A stretch of DNA of 64,000 nucleotides from Acanthosepion pharaonis (lineage: Eukaryota > Mollusca > Cephalopoda > Sepiida > Sepiidae): positions 1,543,501-1,607,500 of the forward strand of contig CAHIKZ030000027.1 of assembly GCA_903632075.3 (NCBI GenBank), written 5' to 3'. The notes beneath the pieces were generated by a model that saw nothing but the letters and a program-made list of their open reading frames with translations, searched no databases and was not told the DNA's origin. The position numbers and the translations under genes are program-made. Below, piece after piece: positions 38,385 through 49,326 of the stretch (position 1 is the first letter of the stretch; every line of letters begins with the position of its first letter).

Positions 38385-38860
38385 GGCTTTGAGCGATTAA
38401 AACGTTTGTATCTTGGCGAAGACCATGTTTCTTCGAACATTGTGGACTGGCGCTACATAATCACAGACAAAGAAATGTACAAAATAACAGAAACCACAAC
38501 ACTAGAAATCTTTCAACAACAGCAATAATTGAAATTGATGTCTCAGGTAAATAAAAGAGAAAATAATTTCATAATCAGGATGTTGACAATCCACACTACT
38601 TTAAAAAGTTAGGAAGGAAAGTCCCATCAATACTGGAAAGATTAATAACTGGATTTGAGAAAATTATTTTCACGAAAAATTGTTTTGAGAGAAACATTTT
38701 ATAAATTTCAACCGACATCAATACTTCTTAGTTGTTCAATAAATTTGAACTCAGCTCGTCAATTTCACTGTCCACGCAGATCATCTGTTAGATTAGGCAA
38801 CGCAATAGAAGAATTAAGACATTATATTATACCAAGAATTCGGGATACATTAAAATGAAA
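38385..38860 (+). mobile_element. possible LINE tail fragment
   Basis: Plus-strand codons (LKRLYLGEDHVSSNIVDWRY, then T-L-E-I-F-Q-Q-Q, then a basic RIRDTLK end) look like the C-terminal end of another LINE polyprotein. There are stops in between. The family assignment is weak. Confidence 0.35.
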
Positions 38861-39370
38861 TATATTACTTACCTAAAACGCATTTTCCACTGTATTATTC
38901 GACCATTTCCCTTGCTAGTGCTTGCACAATGGCACACTAAGTTACTGCTCATAAAAGGTAACGGTATATGTCCATACTACATTACTTTTATGCGTTCCTT
39001 CTAAATTCTAGAACTTTTTGTTTTTATAGCAAATTATATGTTATATTTTAATTTTTATATCTGTTACATTTAGTTTTTCACAACATTGTGAGTTTTAATA
39101 TATCAACAGACACCTGCAGCATCCACCACATTACTGCATTCAAAATGTAGTAATTTTAATCGTTTGCTCAGAAATGAGGTTTTTATTAAATTTGTTCCAC
39201 TGTTTATATTTAATAAACGATTTAGTTCTTAAACAAAAATAAAAGGAAATTAATTTTCTTTTCTGGTAATATCCCATCTCAAAATTTCAAACATTTGTCA
39301 ATCTAAATAGTTTATTCTGATCACATCTGATCGTGCTGGTTGATAACATATGAAAATGATAAGCTCTTAC

Positions 39371-39601
39371 ATTTTGTTGCGTACAGATATGGGAATATGA
39401 TAAGTATACCAGTTATACCACTGATAACCATGAAGGAAAGTGTCAATTTCTTCCTTCCCAAACGATCCACAATGGTGACAGCGAAAAGAATCTCAGAGAT
39501 TTCGACGAGAGAACTTAGAATTAAATTCAAGTAAACATTACCTGCCAGGACAGACACCGATGTTCAGAGTCAATCCGTAGTAAACGAATATCATTGTTCC
39601 C
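39371..39601 (-). pseudogene. SLC22-like copy B, exon with TM7-TM8 and DRLGRKK (231 bp), 4-bp frameshift
   Basis: The exon reads G-T-M-I-F-V-Y-Y-G-L-T-L-N-I-G-V and, in a shifted frame, LAGNVYLNLILSSLVEISEI, then I-V-D-R-L-G-R-K-K and a further helix. These are the SLC22 TM7/TM8 region and its second D-R-x-G-R-(K/R) signature. Between G-V and L-A-G there is an extra TGTC (plus-strand gacagaca at 39549-39556), a tandem 4-bp duplication that breaks the frame. The acceptor ctctag precedes 39601, and the donor gtaaga follows 39371. Copy C has the same extra bases. Confidence 0.85.
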
Positions 39602-40689
39602 CTAGAGAAATCAGAAACAATGAAGCATCAAAATGTCAAAGAAATTTCATAATGGAGACAAGTTATAAAACGCAAGTAATAAAACAATTAATCAAGCATG
39701 GTGAAGAATAAGATTTAGGACAGAGTTGCCTGCTAACAGTGGCCAGAATTTTGTTTGACAGTTTATTCTTTCTCTGGACCAGGCAGTAGTCCGGTGTGGG
39801 CAGAAATATTTACCATTTACTATATTCTAAAACTTTAAAATATGGATTAGTCACCCGATCTAACCGAGGAGACGAGTTCTGCTTCTTTTAAATATGGAAA
39901 GGAAAATCTAAGCAATGCTGGATGTAGTCATTCCAATGAACATTAGAGAGAAAGTAAAAATATAATTGTAAATCAGAGAAACATAAATCTCTTATTACAA
40001 CAAAGAGCAAATACATCAGAAGCAATAACAGAAATAATAAAAACTTACAAAATCAACTTATGTTGAATTTATAGAGAAAGTTAGCAGACTCTAAATCACA
40101 TGATATCTGAGTGAAGCAATTTGTTTCAAAGAGAATATTAAAACATTCATGGTAGGAACAGTAATACATTCGGGACTGAGTAAAGTAATACATTCGGGAC
40201 TGTGTAAAGTACTTTTGTTTGATCAAATAGCTATAACCTTAAAGCAAACGCAGTCAAAGGAAGTAAGAGTAAAATACTCTGGTTCTTTTTTTTTTATCCA
40301 AACAGACAATAGATACCATATTTAAGCATAAATACTGGGCTTGAGAGTTGTGAACAAGGTTAAAACAAAAGAAAGTGAAAAAAAGTTTGCTTTTAATTTA
40401 AATATATATATATTTTTGATATAAAATTGACAATTATTAATATAGGGTAAGGGAACCAAGACCTGATGTAAGAGTTAAACTAAAATCTACCACCAACCAA
40501 TGTGTCAAATGATGTGAATGATGTAAATACAGAATACAGACTATATAGTCAGCTATAAAAACTCATATTTTATATTTCAAGAATATAGCGAAAACAGGAC
40601 TTAAAAAGTCCTTTTTATAATGCGTCGAATATCAAGACGACCTTAAACACATCGCCAATATATTCAAACCATCTTGAATCATTGTCTAT

Positions 40690-41250
40690 AATATGAAAAA
40701 AATAAAGACAAGGGAAATGACATTCATAAGAAGCCGAACAGCAGTGAGTTCATCAAGAACCGGAATCGGATCTTCATTATCGCTCTTAAGATCAAAGTTG
40801 AAAAGTGATATCCAAGTTTAAGATAACTGATGTGCTAACAGGAGACATCACGATCATCGGAATGGCTGTGCATGAAAATTTGCAAGAAATTCTCATGTAC
40901 CTTAAGAATAATGTGCCAACTGTTAAAATATTCCTTGATGAGAGAATATTCACACTTGACAAACCTTCAATGGCTTACAAGGAAATGGTGAATACATTCA
41001 GGACCAAGCACTCGACAAACATTCAACCCACATAATCGTTTTCCATGTCGTGACCGTCGAAGGAATAAAAATGCATGAAGGAAAGATGGGTACCGATGCA
41101 TACTGCAATGTCCTCAACTACAATAGTTTGTCATGGTTCAGAAGCAACAAGCCAGGTGAGTACCCCAACAAAGCAAATAAAGAGGGTCAGAAAGTGTGGA
41201 AAACTGGACAGCAGACTCCCAGTTCTTCTCTTGTTAACACTTTATAAGAT
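40690..41250 (+). other. unrecognised coding-like fragment, two open pieces
   Basis: Two plus-strand frames follow each other. One (ending near 41035) reads F-K-I-T-D-V-L-T-G-D-I-T-I-I-G-M-A-V-H-E-N-L. The other (41050-41247) is polar, with W-F-R-S-N-K-P-G-E-Y-P-N-K. Base composition is less AT-rich than around it and one frame shift would join them, which suggests a decayed element or retrocopied gene. I do not recognise the family. The region is absent from copy A. Confidence 0.35.
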
Positions 41251-41337
41251 ATAAATTAGGAGGCTTCGCAAACTCGTATATAAAATCTTTATCCACATTT
41301 CTATACATTTTAACTCGGTTAAAAGTACCTTAAAAAG

Positions 41338-41338
<1 letters not shown>

Positions 41339-41418
<80 letters not shown>

Positions 41419-41818
41419 CAATCGACTCTCCTGTCGAGATTCGACGTATGAGGATCAAGCAGATCAGTTCTAAGGAAACCGATAGCCCGACACCGGCACA
41501 TGAGATTTGATTATAGTGGTGAAGGCTTCGTGCAGGACCATCCACACTTTTTGAAGGGACGAATACAGAGACCTGGTGGACCGAATGCCACAAGGTTCCC
41601 AAACGACCCTCCGCAGGTTTTGAATTCAGAGTTGTCCTTCTCCTTAGACCAGTTGCCATCCAAGGCTATAGAACCTAGTCTGTCCTGCTATTTTACCCAT
41701 AGCTAGAGGGAGAGGATTCATACCTTTCCCAAGGGTATTAGCACGTAATGAATTCGACTGGAATTCGAACTCGGCTCTGCGATTCCTCAATCCAAGTCGC
41801 TATCCATTACACCACCGT

Positions 41819-41830
<12 letters not shown>
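41339..41830 (-). mobile_element. tRNA-derived SINE, near full length, with (TA)n tail
   Basis: On the minus strand it begins at about 41818 with ggcacggtggtgtaatggat, a box-A-like start. It has gagccgagttcgaattccag (box B GTTCGAATT), then the family phrase aatacccttgggaaaggtat. The body follows, then gatcctcatacgtcgaatct and aggagagtc at the 3' end. A pure TA tract (41339-41415) abuts the 3' end directly and probably grew from the SINE tail. RNA polymerase III would have transcribed it. Confidence 0.85.
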
Positions 41831-41878
<48 letters not shown>

Positions 41879-41880
41879 TG
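41819..41880. repeat. C-run, (CT)n and (GT)n microsatellite
   Basis: C11, then CT, then GT tracts abut the 5' end of the SINE. Confidence 0.95.
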
Positions 41881-42136
41881 TCACAAATTAGTGGAAGTAC
41901 CTAATCCATACAATGACATATACTTCTGCATCTGCGCAAGCACATACACACACAGAAACACACACACACACACACACAAATAAAATGAAATTCAAAAGAA
42001 GTTTAATAGTAGTTTGTATCTTTGCCATGATTTAAATGTGTGTGGTGGCAATTTGCATTCTCTTTTGAGTTTTAAGCCTTTGGGGTAACACGTGAATGTA
42101 ACGGAGTGTGGATCCTGCTCTCACTCACACAGACAT

Positions 42137-42145
42137 GCGCGCACG

Positions 42146-42206
<61 letters not shown>

Positions 42207-42308
42207 GTTACCTCCTGATGAGCGGATAAATCTTTGGAGTCGGGATGCTGAAGGTAACATCAACAGCAAAGTGACAAACCTTTTATTTGTATTAATTCTG
42301 TCTGTCTG

Positions 42309-42343
<35 letters not shown>

Positions 42344-42382
42344 TGTGTGTATTTAGGCAGCATTTTTTCATTCATACATGTA

Positions 42383-42443
<61 letters not shown>
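42137..42443. repeat. cluster of (CG/CA)n and (TA)n microsatellites
   Basis: Tracts occur at about 42137-42206 (gcgc, then CA, then TA), 42313-42341 (TA) and 42387-42443 (TA then GT). The 100-bp pieces between them are unique. Confidence 0.95.
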
Positions 42444-42594
42444 ATGGGAAAATATGATATATAAGTTATAAATCTATATATCAGATTAATTGTAGGTAAT
42501 CGAATGACAAAGTAGAAAATCCAAAGGAAAGGTAAAACTTGTATAGATATTGTAATACTAAATTTTTCAGACATCATGAAATTAATAGAAGTTG

Positions 42595-42785
42595 GTTTTG
42601 GACTCTACAATAACAAGAGATGCTCAAAATAATGACATTTAGCTTCCAGACATTTATTAGTACGACGAACAACTGATTGGGCAACGTTGCCCAAAGTGTC
42701 CAGTGCGATTGCTGCACTTGCATTTTCAATTTCTTGTCTAAGGGCTGCCAATGTAGTCAGTTTTCTGATACACACCATCCTTTAG
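42595..42785 (-). mobile_element. DNA-transposon transposase C-terminal fossil
   Basis: Minus-strand codons VCIRKLTTLAALRQEIENAS, then A-A-I-A-L-D-T-L-G-N-V and R-R-T-N-K-C-L-E-A-K-C-H-Y-F-E-H-L resemble the C-terminal end (L-R-x-E-I...T-P-x-M-L-x-N-V...R-x-x-x-C...G-x-H-x-E-H) of DDE transposases. It sits in a block otherwise shared with copy A that lacks it there, so it was inserted after the A/B split or lost from A. Confidence 0.6.
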
Positions 42786-43518
42786 AATTTTGTATATCAG
42801 TAAATAGATCTATGTAGATAGTGAGGGTAGATGAACCAACACTACAAAGTGAGTGACTTTCACACGTTAACCAATCTTCAGACTATATGTCATATATTAC
42901 TATTCCTTTCGCGGGCTTTGTATGTCGGTCAGTGAATGGGGATTAAGAAACATAGAGGAATAAACGTCGTTTCCCAGTTGTTGTATTTAGGGCTAATGGT
43001 TTACGTTATTTAGAGGCAGGAAATTTAGTTATTATATTTGTTTATTATTTTGAACGTATTTTATTTAATTTCATACTTCATTTATTTATTACGTATAATT
43101 ACAGTAGTTCTAAAATTCAGAATTTGAAATAACCTTTTGTAGATTTATTTATGCGATTTTATTTAGTTTTTGTTTGTGTAGTGGTTTTTAGTTAGCCTAG
43201 TTGGAATTTGTTTTCGTGTCTTCATGTAAAATCTTTTATTTTAGAGTTTATCATGTTATGGAATGCTGATTATCACTATTTCCTCCTCTAAGCAAAGATT
43301 ACACTTTTCAGCTCTTTCTCTTTATTAAATATTGATTAATAATATTCAAATTCTAGGACGCTTGTGCCGTATTTCTCTATCATTTATGAATATGAATCAA
43401 TATCACTGTTCTAATTTGTCGTTTAATACAATTTCATTAAACAAGTATATTGTTTCAAAATAATGGAAACATTTAATACAGATGAAATTCAAAAGAAAAA
43501 AAATGTGTTTTTTTTTAC

Positions 43519-43622
43519 TTATCTGAAATCCATCCGCCAATCAAAAACATGATAAATGCTCCGACAAAAAAGGCGGTTTTCACATGACTAGTGAAAATTG
43601 CACGACCGCATACTAAGTTCAT
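43519..43622 (-). pseudogene. SLC22-like copy B, exon 3 (104 bp), intact
   Basis: The exon reads MNLVCGRAIFTSHVKTAFFV and ends G-G-W-I-S-D-K. It is almost identical to exon 3 of copy A, with the same length, phases, acceptor (gacag) and donor (gtaa). Nothing in this exon is broken. The pseudogene label comes from the surrounding losses in copy B. Confidence 0.85.
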
Positions 43623-44332
43623 CTGTCTAAAAGAAAGTTTTAAAAATATATCATTAGTACATATTTATCCTAGTAGTTTTATATAAATAAAAGCCCCAAC
43701 TATTGACTACTTATTCATTTTCAAAGGTTCTCATTAGTCGAGACTGAGATATAAAAAAGCATGTGCTCCGTTAGGTGGAAGAAGTCAGATAAAAATGGCC
43801 CTTGTCTAACGGTGATAAAATTTGAACACGCTATGCCAGTCTCCCTTTCCGATAAACTACAAGCACATTTATGTATTCTGAGATAGTTTTACTATTGTCG
43901 GCAATCAGCCTGCAAGTCTTGGATTCAGATTAAAGAAAGCTTATTATAAATTAAGTTCGTAAGGTAAACTATACACCTGTTACAAATAGAAAACAAATAC
44001 ATGAAATGAAGACTTGATTCAAGAAAATAGATTTTCAAGTCTTTATTGTGATGATTATCAGAATTTGTTTTCTCTGGAATCATTTAATCATTTCTGCTTC
44101 TCTTTTTGGAATTTTCATTTTAGTTTCCTCAGTTTCTCTCTGGAGAATTCTTTTTAATTTGTTCCTGTTTTCTTTTAGATTAAAACTTATTGAGATATCT
44201 ATCTTTTTTCTAAAGACATAAACTTTAAATATTTGTAAATGCCTAATTTGAGATCTGCATGAATTGTGTGATTATAAGCGTCCATTTTCAATTCCGCACT
44301 GAGAGGTTCACAAATCACTCTGTCAACCAAGA

Positions 44333-44347
44333 AAGCTAAATCTATAC
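44333..44347. repeat. target-site duplication, left copy (15 bp)
   Basis: aagctaaatctatac here is repeated exactly at 46608-46622 and brackets the U6-LINE insertion. Confidence 0.9.
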
Positions 44348-46500
44348 ATTATTTATTGTACTATGTACAAATGTGGCACAAGGCCGAAAAGGGGGTTGGG
44401 GGAAAGGACGGTCATCACTTGTCTTAAAATAAAACTTAGCTAGCCACAACCACTGACCCTATCATACTAAACAATATTCCTATCACCAAAACAACACATT
44501 TATCCGTACCTTTCTTACTACATCCACCAAAATGCCTCTTTGACTCAATGAAAATCCTAAATTCTCCCCTTATGTACAAATATTGTCGGGGGGGCATAAA
44601 ACAACAATTTTAAAAATGAACCCCAATGAATATATACAAAATGACACAAAAATATTTACAAGAAAACAAACAAAAATAGTGTTAGTAATAAACCCCCCCA
44701 CAAACTTTTGAATGTGGCAGAAATATCAGTTAACCGGACGAAATCGATGCTGGACTTATGTAAATGAAGGACACACTCATTCCTCCCAAGGCACACACTC
44801 ATTCATACACAACAACAAACACGAAAGAACACACACACGAAACGAAAGGCGCCCCACATCCACCAGAGAACTGACATCACTGACCACCTAAACGAGGGAG
44901 GGGATGGGGAGTTAAACTAATGGAAGAAAATGGGGACAGAAATAAAAGGGACCAATGGGCAGAAACACACCCTAGCTAAGTTTACTGAAAAGAAGGAAAA
45001 CTAAAAATCAAAAAACCAGACCTAAGCTAACCTAGCTTCGGGATGGGTTGCCTATGTTGAACCCAGGAAAACAATATCCTAATGCCTAACCGGCATCAAA
45101 ATGCCACTCAAGGTCAGCCCTTTTACTCGGCACATACGCGCAAGATTCACCCACCTTTTGTTGAATTCTGATGAGGTGAGCCGCCGTTTTTCCGTCCTGA
45201 TCTTGACTTTAAGCTGATGCTTAAAGAACAAGATCAGTTGGGAAGAAGTGAACTTCTCGCCCTCATGGAATCCCTTCTGACGCGTCGTCCAAATCACGAC
45301 TCTCATAATCCCTAGTAAGCAACAGAACACATAGTGTTCAGCCTTCGTCATCTGCGGCACCACATTGCTACAAACAGAACTGGCTTCCAGGACAAAAACT
45401 TTCCCTGCAGCATGCGAACCATGAGGCCTTCAACAAACTTGCATTAACGGCACTACCGCCTTGCACTGAAAGAAGGCGTGACCAATGGTCTCGACTTCCC
45501 CGTACAGCGACGACAGTTTGGATATTTCTCCAAGCCTGCTGAACAAAGTCTCTTGCCGACCCAGAGGGCTTCACGAATCACCAGCCAGGTGAGTGATGCC
45601 TCATCGTTATTGAGGCATTTCAACCCGGGCGCCCAAGGCCATATCGAGCGAGCCTCCTGCTTCGTAAGACCGAGCTCGCCAATTAGATCATCTTGTACGC
45701 CCCCCCTCTAACACTTGATACAATGCCTTGCGAGACAACGCCTGGGCGTTGGAGAGGCCATCCGAAACCCGTAAGAGGAGCTTCAGAGCGCGACGACATT
45801 CACGATAGAAGGCGCACTCGGCACGTGGTGTACGGCCGGCCTCTTCTTCGCACGAGTGTACACCTCTCAGGGGCGGAAAATGTTTCTGGACGTCTTCTTT
45901 CCAAAAGGCACCCTCCTCATTCGACCCACGACACATTCGGTCTAGAAAGGTAATGCGAAGCATATATTGACGAATCTCAATGCTAGGCATACCCAGACCG
46001 CCCTCAGAGGGATGGAGGCAACAGACCTCGCGGGATACCATAGGGGCCTTGCCTCTCCACAAGAAAGAGAACAAGGTCCGGACTAATGACATTAGTCGGG
46101 GGCATACGGGAGGAAGCACAGAGAGTCGGTAGAGGAGGATCGGATAGATGTGTGAAACACATACTTCCGCCCTTCCCTTCAGGGAAAGTCTCCTCCGAGA
46201 CCACAGATTACCCGCGATCTCGGCCTTCCTTGTACCTCCGACCAGTTCATTTCCAACTGGAGATCAGGACCGAACCAGACGCCGAGTATCTTGATCGGCC
46301 CATCCGTCCAGAGGAAAGGTCCGGGAAGAGAAACTCCCTTCCACGCACCCAACCGCAAGCCCACAGACTTATCGCGGTTGATCTTGGCCCCTGTCACCAT
46401 CTCATACCCACTGATCTCTTTGCTGACTTCGTCAATCTCGGCTCTGCTCGACACAAGAGCCGAAACGTCGTCAGCATATGCAGAATACCTGGCTGAGGTA
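44348..46500 (-). mobile_element. 5'-truncated LINE, 3' part of a U6-LINE chimera
   Basis: Minus-strand reading starts right after the U6 U-tract inside the RT domain, with S-A-R-Y-S-A-Y-A-D-D-V-S-A-L-V (catalytic Y-A-D-D near 46470) and ILGVWFGPDLQLEMNWSEVQ. It continues through W-R-G-K-A-P-M-V...E-G-G-L-G-M-P near 46020 to a C-terminal frame (45363-45079) ending in a stop. A 3' UTR of about 730 bp ends at 44348. A few frameshifts separate the pieces. The residue pattern suggests a Tx1/L1-related clade, which is inference. The same 3' end (atttattgta...tggcacaaggccgaaaa) occurs at 52729. Confidence 0.85.
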
Positions 46501-46550
46501 AAAAATATGGAACGCTTCACGAATTTGCGTGTCATCCTTGCGCAGGGGCC

Positions 46551-46583
<33 letters not shown>

Positions 46584-46607
46584 AATATGTACTGCCGAAG
46601 CGAGTAC
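46501..46607 (-). ncRNA. U6: U6 spliceosomal snRNA sequence (retrocopy within a U6-LINE chimera)
   Basis: U6 snRNA forms the catalytic core of the spliceosome. The minus strand here begins GTACTCGCTTCGGCAG and contains the invariant ACAGAGAAGATTAGCATGGC region, then the 3' stem, and ends TTCCATATTTTTT. Only a few bases differ from the metazoan consensus I know (for example GTAC for GTGC, and ATATTC for ATATAC). It is full length from the first nucleotide. Its 5' end touches the target-site duplication and its 3' end touches the LINE, so it is a retrotransposed copy without its own promoter and probably silent. Confidence 0.95.
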
Positions 46608-46622
46608 AAGCTAAATCTATAC
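46608..46622. repeat. target-site duplication, right copy (15 bp)
   Basis: aagctaaatctatac is identical to 44333-44347 and adjoins the first nucleotide of the U6 sequence. Confidence 0.9.
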
Positions 46623-47139
46623 TGGCTGTAGATGATAAGGCGATACCATATAAGCGTAGGTGAAAAAGAACGGTAATAAAAATGTAACAGCTGACGGACT
46701 CAACAAAGACTGAAGTAGTTGCAGTCTAAAAAATCTGTTTTGCCAGTTGTTTAATGTTCAAAACCGGATAAATACTACTTTTTCACTGATTTTTGAGGCA
46801 AGTATATTTTCTTCACTTATTATTTTAATGCAGTACAATACTGGTAGCAATTTTTTTTATCAAAAGTTAAAATCATGCCAAACTGTCCAGTCTTATAAAT
46901 ATTGTAGTAATGAGATTAGAACGAGAACGTTGTTGTGTCTTCATTGCTCACTTGGTATTCTAAGCTTGTGGTTGTACAGTGTTTTGGGATATTCTTAATA
47001 AGTCACTATAAAGGTTTTGAAGATAACAAAATATTTATACAGGACATGATTGTTGGTGGAAGTTGTTTCATAAATCCCACGAGTGGAAGGTTAAATTTTA
47101 TTTTTTAATGTAGGCATACACTTTTTATTCTGCACCATT
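46623..47139 (-). other. copy B intron 2, part shared with copy A
   Basis: The stretch 46910-47139 matches 5540-5815 of copy A intron 2 through phrases such as cttaataagtc and gaagataaca. The mariner fossil that follows in copy A is missing here. No gene. Confidence 0.7.
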
Positions 47140-47465
47140 ATGGTTGTAAAACTTAAGTTGTTCCCTGTGACACTTATACTTAACATTAGGAAGAAACAGT
47201 TGAAATTTCTGGAGAACATAATGAGGAAATATTGCCTGGAATATTTTATACTCACAGGACAGTTTCAAGGTAAGCGAGATAGAAGAAAGCAACGTAGAAC
47301 CTACCTGGTGAGCTTGAGAGAATATATAGCGGAGCAGGGGTTGGGAGAGAACTCAAAAAGACAAAAGTTATCACGAGCTACGAAGGACAGAAAATTATGG
47401 AGAACTATGATCGCCCACGTTCTGAAGGGACACGGCACATACAAGAAGAAGACTGGTAATGAATA
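47140..47465 (+). mobile_element. RTE-like LINE C-terminal remnant, open frame (intron 2 of copy B)
   Basis: One uninterrupted frame of 108 codons reads I-R-K-K-Q-L-K-F-L-E-N-I-M-R-K-Y-C-L-E, then Q-F-Q-G-K-R-D-R-R-K-Q-R-R-T-Y, then LSRATKDRKLWRTMIAHVLK and G-H-G-T. This is the LINE tail pattern in its clearest form in this window. It ends about 30 bp from exon 2, exactly as the degenerate copy does in copy A (7270-7620), so it was inherited from before the duplication. Confidence 0.8.
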
Positions 47466-47491
47466 AAAAGAGAAAACGAATTGATAATCAC

Positions 47492-47670
47492 GTCACTGGC
47501 AACTGGTGTCTGATACTGTGATTTGTCATAAATCCAAGAATTACATGCATGCATCGTTCCGTTACCGTTTAATGTTTCATTGCTGTAGAAATAACAATTG
47601 TTATATTTGCGCTCGCCATCTTCCATGTGCTGTGGACTATAAGCCTTGATCAGATCGGCGTATAGCACAT
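47492..47670 (-). pseudogene. SLC22-like copy B, exon 2 with a 44-bp deletion
   Basis: It aligns with exon 2 of copy A from the acceptor (tttcag) through Y-N-N-C-Y-F-Y-S-N-E-T and N-S-W-I-Y-D-K-S to the donor, but lacks 44 bp that encode P-D-L-P-N-D-T-Y-E-V-Q-D-T. The exon is therefore 179 bp, not 223, and the loss is not a multiple of three. Read from an exon-1-type phase it stops within a dozen codons. The donor is weakened from gtgagt to gtgatt. No exon 1 for this copy is visible up to 54.8 kb. Confidence 0.85.
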
Positions 47671-47873
47671 CTGAAATGCCATCTTTTGTAATTTCTTTTA
47701 CGATAACGAATCAATAATGATGCTTTGAAGCTTTGTTAGCGATCATTTAAAAAAAAGGAATTAATATAGAAATTGTATATTAAAATAAAATAAATGTGGT
47801 ACACGTTGTATTGTGAAATACTTCATTGCTTACACGATATAAAATATGCCGTGCTGATGTAATATGAAACATC

Positions 47874-47930
<57 letters not shown>

Positions 47931-47955
47931 ATGTGTAAGGAAACAGCTAATATTA

Positions 47956-48007
<52 letters not shown>

Positions 48008-49100
48008 TAACTGAAATTTAAAAATATTACTAAGAAACTTTTCCAAGAAAACACGTTTTTCAAGTCCAGTCGATGTTATTATTATATTATTGATGGGTGG
48101 TTTCCTTCCTCACCTTTTCTTTGATGTACTGTGGAACGTCAACATCTCCATTACGTCATTATTTTCTCTTCGAATTACATATAATATCCAGTTTAGCTGC
48201 TACTGCTGTTGAAATTATTCAAGTGATATGGTTGGTATTTTCTTAATGTTTTTATTAAATGAAATATATTTATTAAAGCATACTTTGAATTGTCTTCATT
48301 TTGTTATATACTAATAGGGATTATTTATGTATATAAGTATAAAATCTTTTGTCTCGGATCAGATAATCTATGTTTTCTGCCAAGGATCAAAATTTTGCTT
48401 CTTGTAATATCTACATAGCATAGCGATGTATTTGAGCGCTTTGTAAAAAGTGTTATAGGTATATACAATATAGCCTATCGATTATGTTTCATACGATCAA
48501 TATAGAAGAGGTCAAGGTTTAGACAATCTATGCTCTCTGCCAAAGATCAAAATGTTTGTTGCTTTTTGTAATATCTACATAGCATCTGGTGGTATTTGAG
48601 TGTTCTGTGAAAATTGTTATATATAATATAGCCGCCAACGGTTCAATTCCATCCAAGAAATCAAGGAGAGGAAAAGAATCAGACAGTTAATGTTCTTTGC
48701 CAAGGATCAAAATGAGAGAAATGGTGAGGGGAAAGAAATGAAAGACATCGAAGCTGTTTGCAATTTTATTATTTCTGTACTATTTTAAGCTTTTACAGTG
48801 GATTGCCATTTCTTTAGTCATTAATGCAATTTATAGATTACTTGCTATTAGTGCTCTACTTTTATCTACATTCACGTATATGAAATTCCTATATGGATTA
48901 ATTTTAGCCATCAGGTTTGCCATATCAGTTGCAGAGTGTTGTGACTTCAATTCTCAGTAGCTGTCACATTGTTATGACATGCTAAGCTTAGTAAATTAAT
49001 GCCGCACAGCTCGTATGTTTAGCAAACATTTCTTGAAAGTATCATTAAGGTTTACATTTCGTACATTAATAGCAGTTTGCTAGAACTAGTCACTAACCAT
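47671..49100 (-). other. copy B flank shared with intron 1 of copy A
   Basis: This stretch matches 7873-9530 and then 11640-11910, skipping the 2.1-kb insertion of copy A. It contains two TA microsatellites (47877-47925, 47960-48005). Similarity stops near 49075. No coding exon. Confidence 0.75.
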
Positions 49101-49264
49101 TTGTCCAAAGTTAGACTCTCTTTTATCTAAACAGGATAAAATTTAAAAAAAGCAGCGTATATGTAAAAACGACGGGATAGTCATTCAGATGTTATATTAC
49201 TTTACTATTCTTGATTTTAATGCTTGACTGAGTCGGTGGGTTTGTGTTTATCTCTCTCTCTGTC

Positions 49265-49265
<1 letters not shown>

Positions 49266-49322
<57 letters not shown>
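49266..49322. repeat. (TA)n microsatellite
   Basis: A TA tract preceded by a short (TC)n run. Confidence 0.97.

Positions 49323-49326
<4 letters not shown>

Larger units (their letters stand above)
39602..43518 (-). other. copy B: intron 3 sequence fused to the later exon
   Basis: The stretch 39815-40330 matches 2745-3250 and 42455-43518 matches 4470-5148 of copy A intron 3. No counterpart of exons 4-6 exists between them and the late exon at 39371-39601. The rest is filled by an unrecognised frame pair (40690-41247), a SINE and several microsatellites. Confidence 0.75.

Noticed and set aside
39541..39557. GGCAG|gtaatg as the true end of the TM7 exon
   Set aside because: It is a good donor on paper, but the bases after it still encode the conserved L-A-G-N-V-Y-L and D-R-L-G-R-K-K segments and end at another good donor. 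A frameshift is the simpler reading. It is kept open in the findings.
46501..46607. Functional U6 gene
   Set aside because: The sequence is full length, but its 5' end touches a target-site duplication and its 3' end runs into a LINE, so the external promoter needed by U6 genes was not carried along.
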